This document shows positions 43,238-50,300 of a DNA stretch of 64,000 nucleotides, piece by piece. Below the pieces are notes generated by a model. That model was not told the origin of the DNA. It did not search any database and was given only the letters and a program-made list of their open reading frames with translations. How positions within the stretch are numbered: position 1 is the stretch's first letter; each line of letters begins with the position of its first letter. Origin of the DNA: Spartobacteria bacterium (GTDB lineage: Bacteria > Verrucomicrobiota > Verrucomicrobiia > Chthoniobacterales > UBA10450); NCBI GenBank assembly GCA_021325495.1, contig JAJPGZ010000010.1:310001-374000 (forward strand), read 5' to 3'. The translations under genes were made by a program, and so were the position numbers.

Positions 43238-43846
43238 CTACTCCTCTGCCGGCGGCGGCGTTGCGATCGGAACGGCGGCCGATTGCGGATTGCGCTGAAT
43301 CACCGGACGCGTATGCGGCATCGGCGTGGCCACGGCGGGATATTGCGGTCGGACCTGCTGCTGCACGGGCGTCGGAAACGCCTGCGGCTGGGGTACCGCG
43401 GTCTGCGGCGCGGACATATTCGGGCCGCTCGGCTGAGTCAAAAGCGATTGATTGAATCCGAGCGTGGCGAACTGTCCGTCTTTGCTGATCGTCACCTTCG
43501 TCTCACCCGGTTTGTCCGACCATTGAATGTTGGCAATGCTGTAACCGTGGTCGTTAGGCTTTTCCGTCGTAAGATACTCGCGCTGATTTTTGTCGCTGGC
43601 GGAAATGACCGTGACTAAATCTGCCTGGTCAGTGTGCGCTGCATTCGCGACGTAAAGGTCTTTCGCGAAATTCGGGGTCGCGGCCGGCGCTGCCACCGCG
43701 GTCGCGACGGCGAAGGGCGAACGCTGCAACATCGTGTTGTAACGATTGAAGTCGGGACGTTGCGGAACGTCGTCCGCCGCTTGCAGCGTGATCACGAACG
43801 CCACCGGCAAGATCGACAATAACATTTGGCCTGATTTCGTTTTCAT
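43238..43846 (-). CDS. Exported Pro-rich protein at the end of the gsp operon
   Basis: A 202-residue protein with signal sequence MKTKSGQMLLSILPVAFVI, partly encoded by word 1. The middle (DLVTVISASDKNQREYLTTEKPNDHGYSIANIQWSDKPGETKVTISKDGQF) looks like one small beta domain, and the last 70 residues are rich in Pro, Gln and Ala. Position downstream of gspM suggests the role of GspC or another connector, but no PDZ or HR domain can be shown. Its start codon abuts the gspM stop (43846). Confidence 0.7.
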   Translation of the reverse strand: MKTKSGQMLLSILPVAFVITLQAADDVPQRPDFNRYNTMLQRSPFAVATAVAAPAATPNFAKDLYVANAAHTDQADLVTVISASDKNQREYLTTEKPNDHGYSIANIQWSDKPGETKVTISKDGQFATLGFNQSLLTQPSGPNMSAPQTAVPQPQAFPTPVQQQVRPQYPAVATPMPHTRPVIQRNPQSAAVPIATPPPAEE

Positions 43847-44406
43847 TATTTGCGCGGCGCCGGCGCGAACCAGCGCGCGACGCGGAATTTTCCTTTCATC
43901 ATCGTTTGATCATTACTGTCGACTGCGAGATTGACGCTCTCGAAAACAACGAACGCTTCCGGTTGTTGCACGTCGTAAAGGAAATGCACCAGCGGCTGCC
44001 ACGGACTTTTCGTCTCGATCGACGCGAACACCGTCTGACGCGTCGGCGTCGTTTCACCCGAACCGATCTGCGGATTTTCAATGAGCACCTTGTGCGTCTC
44101 CGCGATTTGTTTGATCTGATCGAGCAAGGTCGAAGCTTCGGCCGGACTTTTCACGATCGGCTGATGCTGTTGCAACCATTGCTGCCGCTTCGTCCACAGG
44201 TCGCGCTCTTTCATGAACACGGTTTGCTCTTTGCGTTTCGACGCCAGCGTTGCCAACTCCGTGCGCGTTTCCTTGATCGCACCCAGCAGCCAACTCCAGA
44301 GCAGAAGATTGAAAAGCACGAACACAACCGCGCCCACGCCTAACGAGAGCATCCGCTCGCGCGCCGTCATCCGCGTAAACCAACCGGGCAACGTCACCTT
44401 CATCAT
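43846..44406 (-). CDS. Type II secretion protein GspM-like
   Basis: A 186-residue bitopic protein: short cytoplasmic basic N-terminus (MMKVTLPGWFTRMTARERML), membrane helix about residues 22-44, then a coiled segment (KETRTELATLASKRKEQTVFMKERDLWTKRQQWL) and a small ferredoxin-like domain (FASIETKSPWQPLVHFLYDVQQPEAFVVFESVNLAV). This layout fits GspM/PilO. It overlaps the gspL-like gene by four bases and its product should pair with it at the inner membrane. Confidence 0.8.
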   Translation of the reverse strand: MMKVTLPGWFTRMTARERMLSLGVGAVVFVLFNLLLWSWLLGAIKETRTELATLASKRKEQTVFMKERDLWTKRQQWLQQHQPIVKSPAEASTLLDQIKQIAETHKVLIENPQIGSGETTPTRQTVFASIETKSPWQPLVHFLYDVQQPEAFVVFESVNLAVDSNDQTMMKGKFRVARWFAPAPRK

Positions 44407-45662
44407 CGCGGCCTCCCTTCGATGCGGAATTGGGCGTGTCCGTTCGGGAGCAAACGCGGATCGGCCATGGTGAAATTAAAAATCTGGAGTCCGCCATTCT
44501 TTTTCGCCTTGTCGATGAATTGATAGGCGAGTTGCGCGTTGTCCGCTTCGCCGTCGATCGACATCTGGCGGGCCGATTGATTAAAGGCGGTGATGTGGAC
44601 CTGGTCGGACGGTAAGCTCTCGGAAAGGTGCAGCAGAATTTCCACCGGGTAATAGCGCGAATCGATCGCGGGCGCGAGCGCCTTCCAATTCGCTTCCGCG
44701 TCGCGCACGAATTTCACCTGCGGTTCGTCGCGGGCGATGAGTTTGTTAAGCCGGACAAGATCGACATGGAGATATCCCCAATACAAAATGGCCAATGCCA
44801 CCAGCGCGCCGTAGCCGAGACCGGCCCATTTCAAACGTGTCTTCCAATGTTCCCGCCTAACGAGCTGCGTCCGCCGATCGCGCCAGCTCGCCGGCAACAA
44901 ATTCATCTTCACCCCCGCCGGCGGCGCTTCAATTCCGACCAGCTCGGGGCGCTTCGTCAAAATCCCTTCGATCGTGTCGCGCAGTTCGTAACAGGTCTCG
45001 TCCAGCAATACGTTTCGAAATGAAGCGTCGATGCCCTGTAGCTCGGCGCTCAACGTCAGTTGCGGCAATTCCGCTTGCAGATGCTCCGGCTCGATCCCAT
45101 CGAACGTGCGCGTGAGACTCACTCTGCCATTTTCGGTCACGGCCGAGACTAACGACTCGCCTTCGGGATAAATGAGCAAGGCCCGTCCTTCCGGCGCGTG
45201 CGTGGTCGCGCGATGCGCCGCGTAAACAGTGACCTGTTGCGGAATGTTTCCGCTCTCGAGCAATGGCGCCGCCAGCTCCGCCAGTTGATCGTTACGCACC
45301 GCGACGGCGGAGACGACGCTCTCCGTTTCATTTTGCTCGATCACTTCGAAATCGGTCGTCAATTCATCGAGCGAAAACGGCAGCGCCTTTTCGATTTGCA
45401 GCCGCACCATCTCGCCGAACTCTGCTGGATCGACCGTGGGCAAACGAAAACGTTGCGCCAGGACCGCCGAGACCGGCAAACTCAAAATCAGTTCGTCGTT
45501 AGGCCGAAGCAGTGGCACGGCCGCCTCGAGACTCGCGAGCTGTCTCACATCGTAGGCGCCGTTCGCTTCGCCCGGCCGCAGCAGATTCCAACCGTGCGCC
45601 GTCGGCACGAGGAAGACAGGGCCGATTGTCGATCTTGTCGTTGTCGATCTTTCGTCCGCCAT
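44403..45662 (-). CDS. GspL-like protein (PilM- plus PilN-like)
   Basis: A 419-residue protein, starting MADERSTTTRSTIGPVFLVP. Residues 1-255 resemble the actin-like PilM/GspL cytoplasmic domain (ILSLPVSAVLAQRFRLPTVDPAEFGEMVRLQIEKALPF, VSAVAVRNDQLAELA); a membrane helix at about 283-303 and a PilN-like periplasmic part (LHLSESLPSDQVHITAFNQSARQMSIDGEADNAQLAYQFIDKAKK) follow. It would link the ATPase to the pseudopilus base with GspM. The N-terminal STTTRST is made by a word 1 doublet. Start and gspK stop overlap (TGATG). Confidence 0.85.
   Translation of the reverse strand: MADERSTTTRSTIGPVFLVPTAHGWNLLRPGEANGAYDVRQLASLEAAVPLLRPNDELILSLPVSAVLAQRFRLPTVDPAEFGEMVRLQIEKALPFSLDELTTDFEVIEQNETESVVSAVAVRNDQLAELAAPLLESGNIPQQVTVYAAHRATTHAPEGRALLIYPEGESLVSAVTENGRVSLTRTFDGIEPEHLQAELPQLTLSAELQGIDASFRNVLLDETCYELRDTIEGILTKRPELVGIEAPPAGVKMNLLPASWRDRRTQLVRREHWKTRLKWAGLGYGALVALAILYWGYLHVDLVRLNKLIARDEPQVKFVRDAEANWKALAPAIDSRYYPVEILLHLSESLPSDQVHITAFNQSARQMSIDGEADNAQLAYQFIDKAKKNGGLQIFNFTMADPRLLPNGHAQFRIEGRPR
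45627..45651 (-). repeat. Word 1 doublet, 5-bp spacer
   Basis: Two direct copies separated by GTCGT, the same spacer as the doublet at 13384. They encode the extreme N-terminus (ERSTTTRST) of the GspL-like protein. Confidence 0.95.
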
Positions 45663-46594
45663 CAAAATTCTTTCCACGTAATCAATTGCGGCTGGCCGGC
45701 GGTGCCGACTTTGCGCACGACCATCTGCACCGTGCGCGTGGCCTCGCCCGATTTGCCAACGCTGGTGATGCGATACACATCGCTCTTGGTCGTTATAAGA
45801 TCGCCGAGCGAGTGCAATTGTTGAGTTGAGAGATTCAACGCTGTAGCTAAAGCTGGATCGTTGGTTCCAGCTTTAAACTTCGCATCATCGGAGGTTCCAT
45901 CAATGCCATCCGGGCCGCGCCGAATCTGCAAAAAATTGTCGACGATAGCCTCTGTCATTCCGGGCAAAGCTAAGAGGACATCACGAGACGCCCAAGTCAC
46001 ATCTATGCCCGACTGGTTTCCGTTTACTGTAAAATCATCGTCCCAACCCGGCTGCGCGGTAAAACGCTCCCAACCTTTAATTTTCTTCAATTGATCAATA
46101 CGCGTAAGCAAGGTGTTTGCCGGATGATAGTCTTCGCTATCTTCGGCGCCGTTTAGCCTAACGAGATTGTCGGGATCCACCCAATCAAGCAAACAATCGA
46201 TCATGTGATCTCTTTCGTTTAAATCGATACCTTTGTTCTCCAAGTAACGTCGTAAGATTTCGAGCCGTTCAGGTTTTTGGACGGCTTCAGCCATTGCGAC
46301 CCAGTTAAGATCGATTCGCCCGCCTTCGCCGCTGATGTGCGCTTCGTAACGGCGTTGGCCGTCGAACTCGCGTTTGAGATTGACCGAATCGGGTTTGATC
46401 GTGGGAACGAGCGCAACTTCCGAGCCCGAGCATGCCATTGCTTCGGCTTCGAGGACACGATTGGCCGTGCCGGAAATCGTTAGGCGAGAATTTACGTCGA
46501 GCGCCCACGAGATCACCATTGCGCTCAACAAAAACAGCGCCCAAAGCGCGAGCATGAGCGCGGCGCCGCGTTTGCCTGTACGCAAGATCGACAT
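45662..46594 (-). CDS. gspK: Minor pseudopilin GspK
   Basis: GspK caps the pseudopilus tip with GspI and GspJ. The 310-residue protein starts MSILRTGKRGAALMLALWALFLLSAM, with a prepilin-like leader, and has the larger GspK globular domain including LDWVDPDNLVRLNGAEDSEDYHPANTLL and LLALPGMTEAIVDNFLQIRR, an HhH-like part characteristic of GspK. The +5 glutamate normally missing in GspK is also absent here. The ATG at 46594 is overlapped by a word 1 copy (46584-46593), i.e. ATGTCGATC. Confidence 0.9.
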   Translation of the reverse strand: MSILRTGKRGAALMLALWALFLLSAMVISWALDVNSRLTISGTANRVLEAEAMACSGSEVALVPTIKPDSVNLKREFDGQRRYEAHISGEGGRIDLNWVAMAEAVQKPERLEILRRYLENKGIDLNERDHMIDCLLDWVDPDNLVRLNGAEDSEDYHPANTLLTRIDQLKKIKGWERFTAQPGWDDDFTVNGNQSGIDVTWASRDVLLALPGMTEAIVDNFLQIRRGPDGIDGTSDDAKFKAGTNDPALATALNLSTQQLHSLGDLITTKSDVYRITSVGKSGEATRTVQMVVRKVGTAGQPQLITWKEF

Positions 46595-46596
46595 CT

Positions 46597-47202
46597 TCAA
46601 AGTGGCGTCCTCCCCAAAGCAATGACAGCGGTCCACGGCACCGGGTTACCGACACGTGCGATCGAAATTTTCACCAGCCGCGGCAAAGTCACGTTGTCGG
46701 TCCACTTTTCCAGCCACGTATTCAATCGCGGATCGAAATAACGAATCTGCATGCTTTGCACATCGGTCAGCAGCGGAATCCAGGTGTCGTTTTCGTTCAC
46801 GATCGATTGATCGTTTTTCGGCGAGCGACGGAATCCGAGATCGAAGCCGTCATCTTTTTCATGCGGCTGCAATCGCATCGTCACAATCCAATCGCCCCCG
46901 GCATAACGCGTGAGCAGGCCCGGCCCGGCGCCGCAGGTCCATTTGATTTCATCGCGCGAACGATCGCTCAACTTCAACGTCTCGCCGGATAACGCGCCGT
47001 TGCCCGGGACGAGCGTTTGAAATTGCGCGGACAACAAATCGCGCAACGCGTCGTAACGCGCGTCTTTCGCCGTCACCTCCGAAGCGATGCGCAAGGCGAC
47101 AATGTTCGCCTGCACAAATCGATAAATCGCCAGCGACATCATTCCAAGAATCGCCACCGCCAGCGTGATCTCGATCAGGGTAAAACCGGCGCGTTTGACC
47201 AT
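46597..47202 (-). CDS. gspJ: Minor pseudopilin GspJ
   Basis: A 201-residue pseudopilin (MVKRAGFTLIEITLAVAILGM) with a canonical glycine before the cleavage site and +5 glutamate. The rest, with EVTAKDARYDALRDLLSAQFQTL and IPLLTDVQSMQIRYFDPRLNTWLEKW, matches GspJ. The open frame extends further upstream, but the ATG at 47202 fits the leader; it is the start of word 1 copy 47202. The gene ends two bases before the gspK start codon. Confidence 0.9.
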   Translation of the reverse strand: MVKRAGFTLIEITLAVAILGMMSLAIYRFVQANIVALRIASEVTAKDARYDALRDLLSAQFQTLVPGNGALSGETLKLSDRSRDEIKWTCGAGPGLLTRYAGGDWIVTMRLQPHEKDDGFDLGFRRSPKNDQSIVNENDTWIPLLTDVQSMQIRYFDPRLNTWLEKWTDNVTLPRLVKISIARVGNPVPWTAVIALGRTPL

Positions 47203-47209
47203 GTCGATC

Positions 47210-47632
47210 TTAGCCCGAGCGATAAACATAAAATTCCACGCTCTTAGCTTGGGCGACGCCGCCGCGCGTCCATTTCGCCGTGAGCCGCACAAGGTTCACA
47301 CCCTGGAGCTCGGTCTGATCTTCTTCCTGCAAATTTGCCGGCGAAACTTTTTGCACGAGCTCAATCGTACCGTAGCCGCTTTCGACCTTGGTCGATTTCG
47401 ACGCGTCGGGAATTCCCGGCGTCGCTTGAATCTCCGCCATGCGATTGGCGAGAATTTGGCGAACGCTATCTTCTTCGGCGCTGAGCGAGCTCGCGTTCAT
47501 GCAATTTTCCACGGACCGGCCGAGCACAAGCACGCCCACGACAAAAATCGTCACGCCTAACACGACCTCGTAAAGCGCAAATGCGATTGTCGATCTTGTC
47601 CGCCTCAGGCGGATCGATCTAGCGCACTGCAT
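47210..47632 (-). CDS. Minor pseudopilin GspI-like
   Basis: A 140-residue protein with the N-terminus MQCARSIRLRRTRSTIAFALYEVVLGVTIFVVGVLVLGRSVENCMNA trimmed to the leader: cleavage would fall before FALYEV, after alanine. The leader's RST is coded by word 1 (47588). Later AEEDSVRQILANRMAEIQATPG matches GspI. It overlaps gspH by 14 bases and precedes gspJ by 7 bp, the usual H-I-J-K order. Confidence 0.82.
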   Translation of the reverse strand: MQCARSIRLRRTRSTIAFALYEVVLGVTIFVVGVLVLGRSVENCMNASSLSAEEDSVRQILANRMAEIQATPGIPDASKSTKVESGYGTIELVQKVSPANLQEEDQTELQGVNLVRLTAKWTRGGVAQAKSVEFYVYRSG

Positions 47633-48092
47633 AATTCTCCAGCTCCGGTTGCGACGTCAGTCCGGAATAGCGCGCCTTCCACGTCCCGTCCCGTCCCTGA
47701 AATTGCACAATGGCCGGCTCGCACGTGCCGGACGGCCAGAAAATCCATTCGTTAGGCTGCTCCCGCGTCAACGCCGCCGGAAAAATCATTTTGATCGAAT
47801 CGCTTTGCGCGAATGGCGATGGCGGCGGCTCCGGCGGCTCTTCGTCTTTCAACAAAACTTCCGGGCGAAGATCGACATTATTGCCGTCGAGGGTGATGAG
47901 ATAGGCGCGATGCTCGGAGACGCTGCGTTCGCGCGCTTCGTTCACGAGTTTGTTGAAAGCATCGAGCGAACGTCGCAGCCGTTTATCCGCGAGCACGCCT
48001 TGCAGACTCGGCACCGCCAGCAGCAGAATGATGAGCATGATGGCGGTGGCAATGACGATCTCGATGAGCGTAAACGCGCGCGCGCGTGACAT
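47619..48092 (-). CDS. gspH: Minor pseudopilin GspH
   Basis: A 157-residue pseudopilin (MSRARAFTLIEIVIATAIMLI), again with alanine before the cleavage site. After the helix, LADKRLRRSLDAFNKLVNEARERSVSEHRAYLI and the later all-beta part match GspH/FimT. It is the first gene of the minus-strand gsp operon (H-I-J-K-L-M plus an exported protein), which converges on the gspF/gspG block. The 116-bp spacer to the divergent FTR1 gene must hold promoters for both; I see no convincing box. Confidence 0.88.
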   Translation of the reverse strand: MSRARAFTLIEIVIATAIMLIILLLAVPSLQGVLADKRLRRSLDAFNKLVNEARERSVSEHRAYLITLDGNNVDLRPEVLLKDEEPPEPPPSPFAQSDSIKMIFPAALTREQPNEWIFWPSGTCEPAIVQFQGRDGTWKARYSGLTSQPELENYAVR

Positions 48093-48208
48093 CCGCGAAG
48101 TTACGCGCTGAGCGGCGATTCACAAGACAGGCGCGGCCGCGCAAATGGCCGCTAAAAAAACGCAAGCCACCGGCAGCGAGGCGCGCGCGAGCATGTTAAT
48201 CTTTGCTC

Positions 48209-49255
48209 GTGAATGAATTGACGACCGCTCGCGCGCGGCGGCGAATTTGGTGGGGCATTGCAATTGGGACGTTGTCGATCTTCGTCTTGTCGATCTTAGC
48301 GTGGCAAGCCGTGGCCGCGCATGGCGCGCCCGATCCGTTGCAACCGAACACGAGCCCAACGGTCGCGCTTCTCGACATCGGCGTGCTCGTCTTTCGCGAA
48401 GGACTCGAATGCATTCTCGTGCTCGCCGCCATCACCGCGAGCATGACGGGCAAGAAGCTGACGCATCGCCGGCCGGTCTTCGGCGGCGCATTTAGCGCGT
48501 TCATCGCCACGCTCGTGACCTGGTTCATCGCCGTCCAAATCGTAGAGTCGTTAGGCGAAAACATGCGCGCGCTCGATTTGCAGGCCGCCACCGGCTTGCT
48601 CGCGGTCGTCGTCCTGCTCGTGATCATGAATTGGTTCTTCCACAAAATTTATTGGGGCGGCTGGATCCGCGCGCACAATCGCCGCAGGAAGTCACTTTTC
48701 GAAGGCACGAACGGTCATGTCACCGCCCGTTTGTGGTGGGGACTGGTGCTGCTCGGGTTCACTTCGCTTTATCGCGAAGGTTTCGAAGTCGTGCTCTTTC
48801 TCCAAAGTTATCGGCTGCGCCTCGGCGGCGAAGTCGTGCTCAAAGGGGCGTTGTTAGGCCTGGCCCTCACCGGCATCATCGCGGTGCTCACGTTCGTGCT
48901 GCAACAGCGGCTGCCCTATCGCAAAATGCTGATCACAACCGGCGTCTTGTTAGGCGTGGTCTTGCTCGTGATGGTCGGCGAGCAAGCGCAGGAGATGCAA
49001 CTCGCGCATTGGATTTCGCGCACGGAAATTCCGGCGCTGGTGAATATCATTCCCGCGTGGGCCGGAATGTGGTTCGCGGTGTTTCCGACTTACGAAACGC
49101 TCATCGCGCAGGGGATCGCGACGCTTCTCGTGGTCGGTTCGTATTATGGCGCGAAGAAATTCGGCGACGGGACACCAGTGGCGGACGAGCCGGCGGAAGA
49201 AGCGAAGATCGAAGCGCGCAGCGCGCTCAGCCGCGAACTGGAGCCGGTTTCCTAA
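48209..49255 (+). CDS. FTR1-family iron permease
   Basis: FTR1/EfeU proteins transport ferric or oxidised ferrous iron across the cytoplasmic membrane. The 348-residue protein has seven or eight hydrophobic segments and both REGxE iron-binding motifs: VFREGLECILVLA and LYREGFEVVLFLQ. The GTG at 48209 is preferred, with TTG at 48203 as an alternative. The first helix includes LSIFVLSILAW, encoded by a word 1 doublet. EfeO- and EfeB-type partners are not next to it; the beta-barrel and cytochrome c genes downstream might share its role in iron. Confidence 0.9.
   Translation: MNELTTARARRRIWWGIAIGTLSIFVLSILAWQAVAAHGAPDPLQPNTSPTVALLDIGVLVFREGLECILVLAAITASMTGKKLTHRRPVFGGAFSAFIATLVTWFIAVQIVESLGENMRALDLQAATGLLAVVVLLVIMNWFFHKIYWGGWIRAHNRRRKSLFEGTNGHVTARLWWGLVLLGFTSLYREGFEVVLFLQSYRLRLGGEVVLKGALLGLALTGIIAVLTFVLQQRLPYRKMLITTGVLLGVVLLVMVGEQAQEMQLAHWISRTEIPALVNIIPAWAGMWFAVFPTYETLIAQGIATLLVVGSYYGAKKFGDGTPVADEPAEEAKIEARSALSRELEPVS
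48273..48297 (+). repeat. Word 1 doublet, 5-bp spacer
   Basis: Two direct copies separated by CGTCT, encoding LSIFVLSIL in the first membrane segment of the FTR1-family permease. Confidence 0.95.
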
Positions 49256-49276
49256 ACGCTGCGCGCTCTTACTCGA

Positions 49277-49990
49277 ATGCGCGCGTTGTTCTTGTCGATC
49301 TTGTACCTGTCGATCTTGCCGGCGTGTTTCGCCGGAGTTCGCCATTTCGGATTCATCTACGAAGCGCCGACGTCTGCGCCGGGAAGTTTCGAATTGGAAA
49401 ACACGATCACGTCGAAGGATGGCGACGAGGTTGCGTTCCGTCACGAAATCGAGATCGGCCTAACCGATCATTTTCAAGCGAGCGTTTATTTCGCTGATTG
49501 GTCGTGGACGGAATCGCGGACGCACTACGACGATGCCGCGGTGGAATTAATCTACAACTTCACCAACCCGGTGATCGATCCGGTGGGATTGTCGATCTAC
49601 CAGGAGATCCGCGGCGGGGAAAATTTCATCGAGTGGGAATCGAAAGTGATCGCGCAAAAAAATATTGGCCGATTCATTTTTGCTTACAACGTGACGCTCG
49701 AAGCCGTTTGGGAGGGCGAGCGTCTCGCCGAACGCGAAGGCGAGTTCTCGAATGCGATCGGCGCGAGCTATGAATTTTCGCCGCGATTTTCGGCCGGCGT
49801 CGAGCTCTTGCACGAATGCGTATTTCCGGAATGGCGCGACGCCGAGAAAATCAGAAATGTTTTTGTCGGACCGAATATTTGTTATCGCCACGCGAATTGG
49901 TTCGTGACCGTGAGCGCGCTGGCGCAGGCGACGTCGACTCCAGACGAAGCCGAGGTCCAGGTGCGCGCGATTTTTGGGATCGGCTTGTGA
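49277..49990 (+). CDS. Exported beta-barrel-like protein
   Basis: A 237-residue protein with signal peptide MRALFLSILYLSILPACFAG (PAC could be a poor lipobox). The mature sequence alternates short hydrophobic strands with turns (FELENTITSKDGDEVAFRHEIEIGLTDHFQASVYFADW, FIFAYNVTLEAVWEG, NWFVTVSALAQATS) and ends VQVRAIFGIGL, a typical outer-membrane C-terminus. An 8-stranded outer-membrane barrel is likely; I cannot name the family. It sits between the FTR1 gene (21 bp) and the cytochrome c gene (overlapping). Confidence 0.78.
   Translation: MRALFLSILYLSILPACFAGVRHFGFIYEAPTSAPGSFELENTITSKDGDEVAFRHEIEIGLTDHFQASVYFADWSWTESRTHYDDAAVELIYNFTNPVIDPVGLSIYQEIRGGENFIEWESKVIAQKNIGRFIFAYNVTLEAVWEGERLAEREGEFSNAIGASYEFSPRFSAGVELLHECVFPEWRDAEKIRNVFVGPNICYRHANWFVTVSALAQATSTPDEAEVQVRAIFGIGL
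49293..49317 (+). repeat. Word 1 doublet, 5-bp spacer
   Basis: Two direct copies separated by GTACC, encoding LSILYLSIL in the signal peptide of the beta-barrel candidate. Confidence 0.95.
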
Positions 49991-50283
49991 GCAGGCTCGC
50001 TCTTCTCTCGTTCATCATTCTCGGCGGCTGCGCGGCCTATGTGCCGCCGGTGGTAAGGAATGAACATGTCGATCTTGCGCTGATGCAACGCGGTCGCACT
50101 TTGTTCGCGCAGCGTTGCATCGAATGTCACACGCTGCCGCCGGTCTGGTATTATTCGCGGGAGGATTGGCCGCGGATTGTCGATTCGATGGCGCATCGCG
50201 CGAGTTTGCGGCCTAACGAACGCGAAGCCATCCTCTCTTACATTCTGGCCGCGCGCGACATTCCGGTTGAACGCGCGCGTTAA
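49987..50283 (+). CDS. Small monoheme cytochrome c lipoprotein
   Basis: A 98-residue protein from GTG at 49987, overlapping the barrel gene's stop. It has a lipoprotein signal (LALLSFIILGGC), the heme motif CIECH (in LFAQRCIECHTLPP) and a C-terminal helix with ERAILSY-like ending EREAILSYILAARD. The distal methionine is likely SMAHRASL. A membrane-tethered electron carrier on the periplasmic face is expected, possibly linked to FTR1 iron oxidation. The ATG at 49816 would place the start inside the barrel gene. Confidence 0.85.
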   Translation: MSRLALLSFIILGGCAAYVPPVVRNEHVDLALMQRGRTLFAQRCIECHTLPPVWYYSREDWPRIVDSMAHRASLRPNEREAILSYILAARDIPVERAR

Positions 50284-50300
50284 CTTTTCACCTTAAGCGG

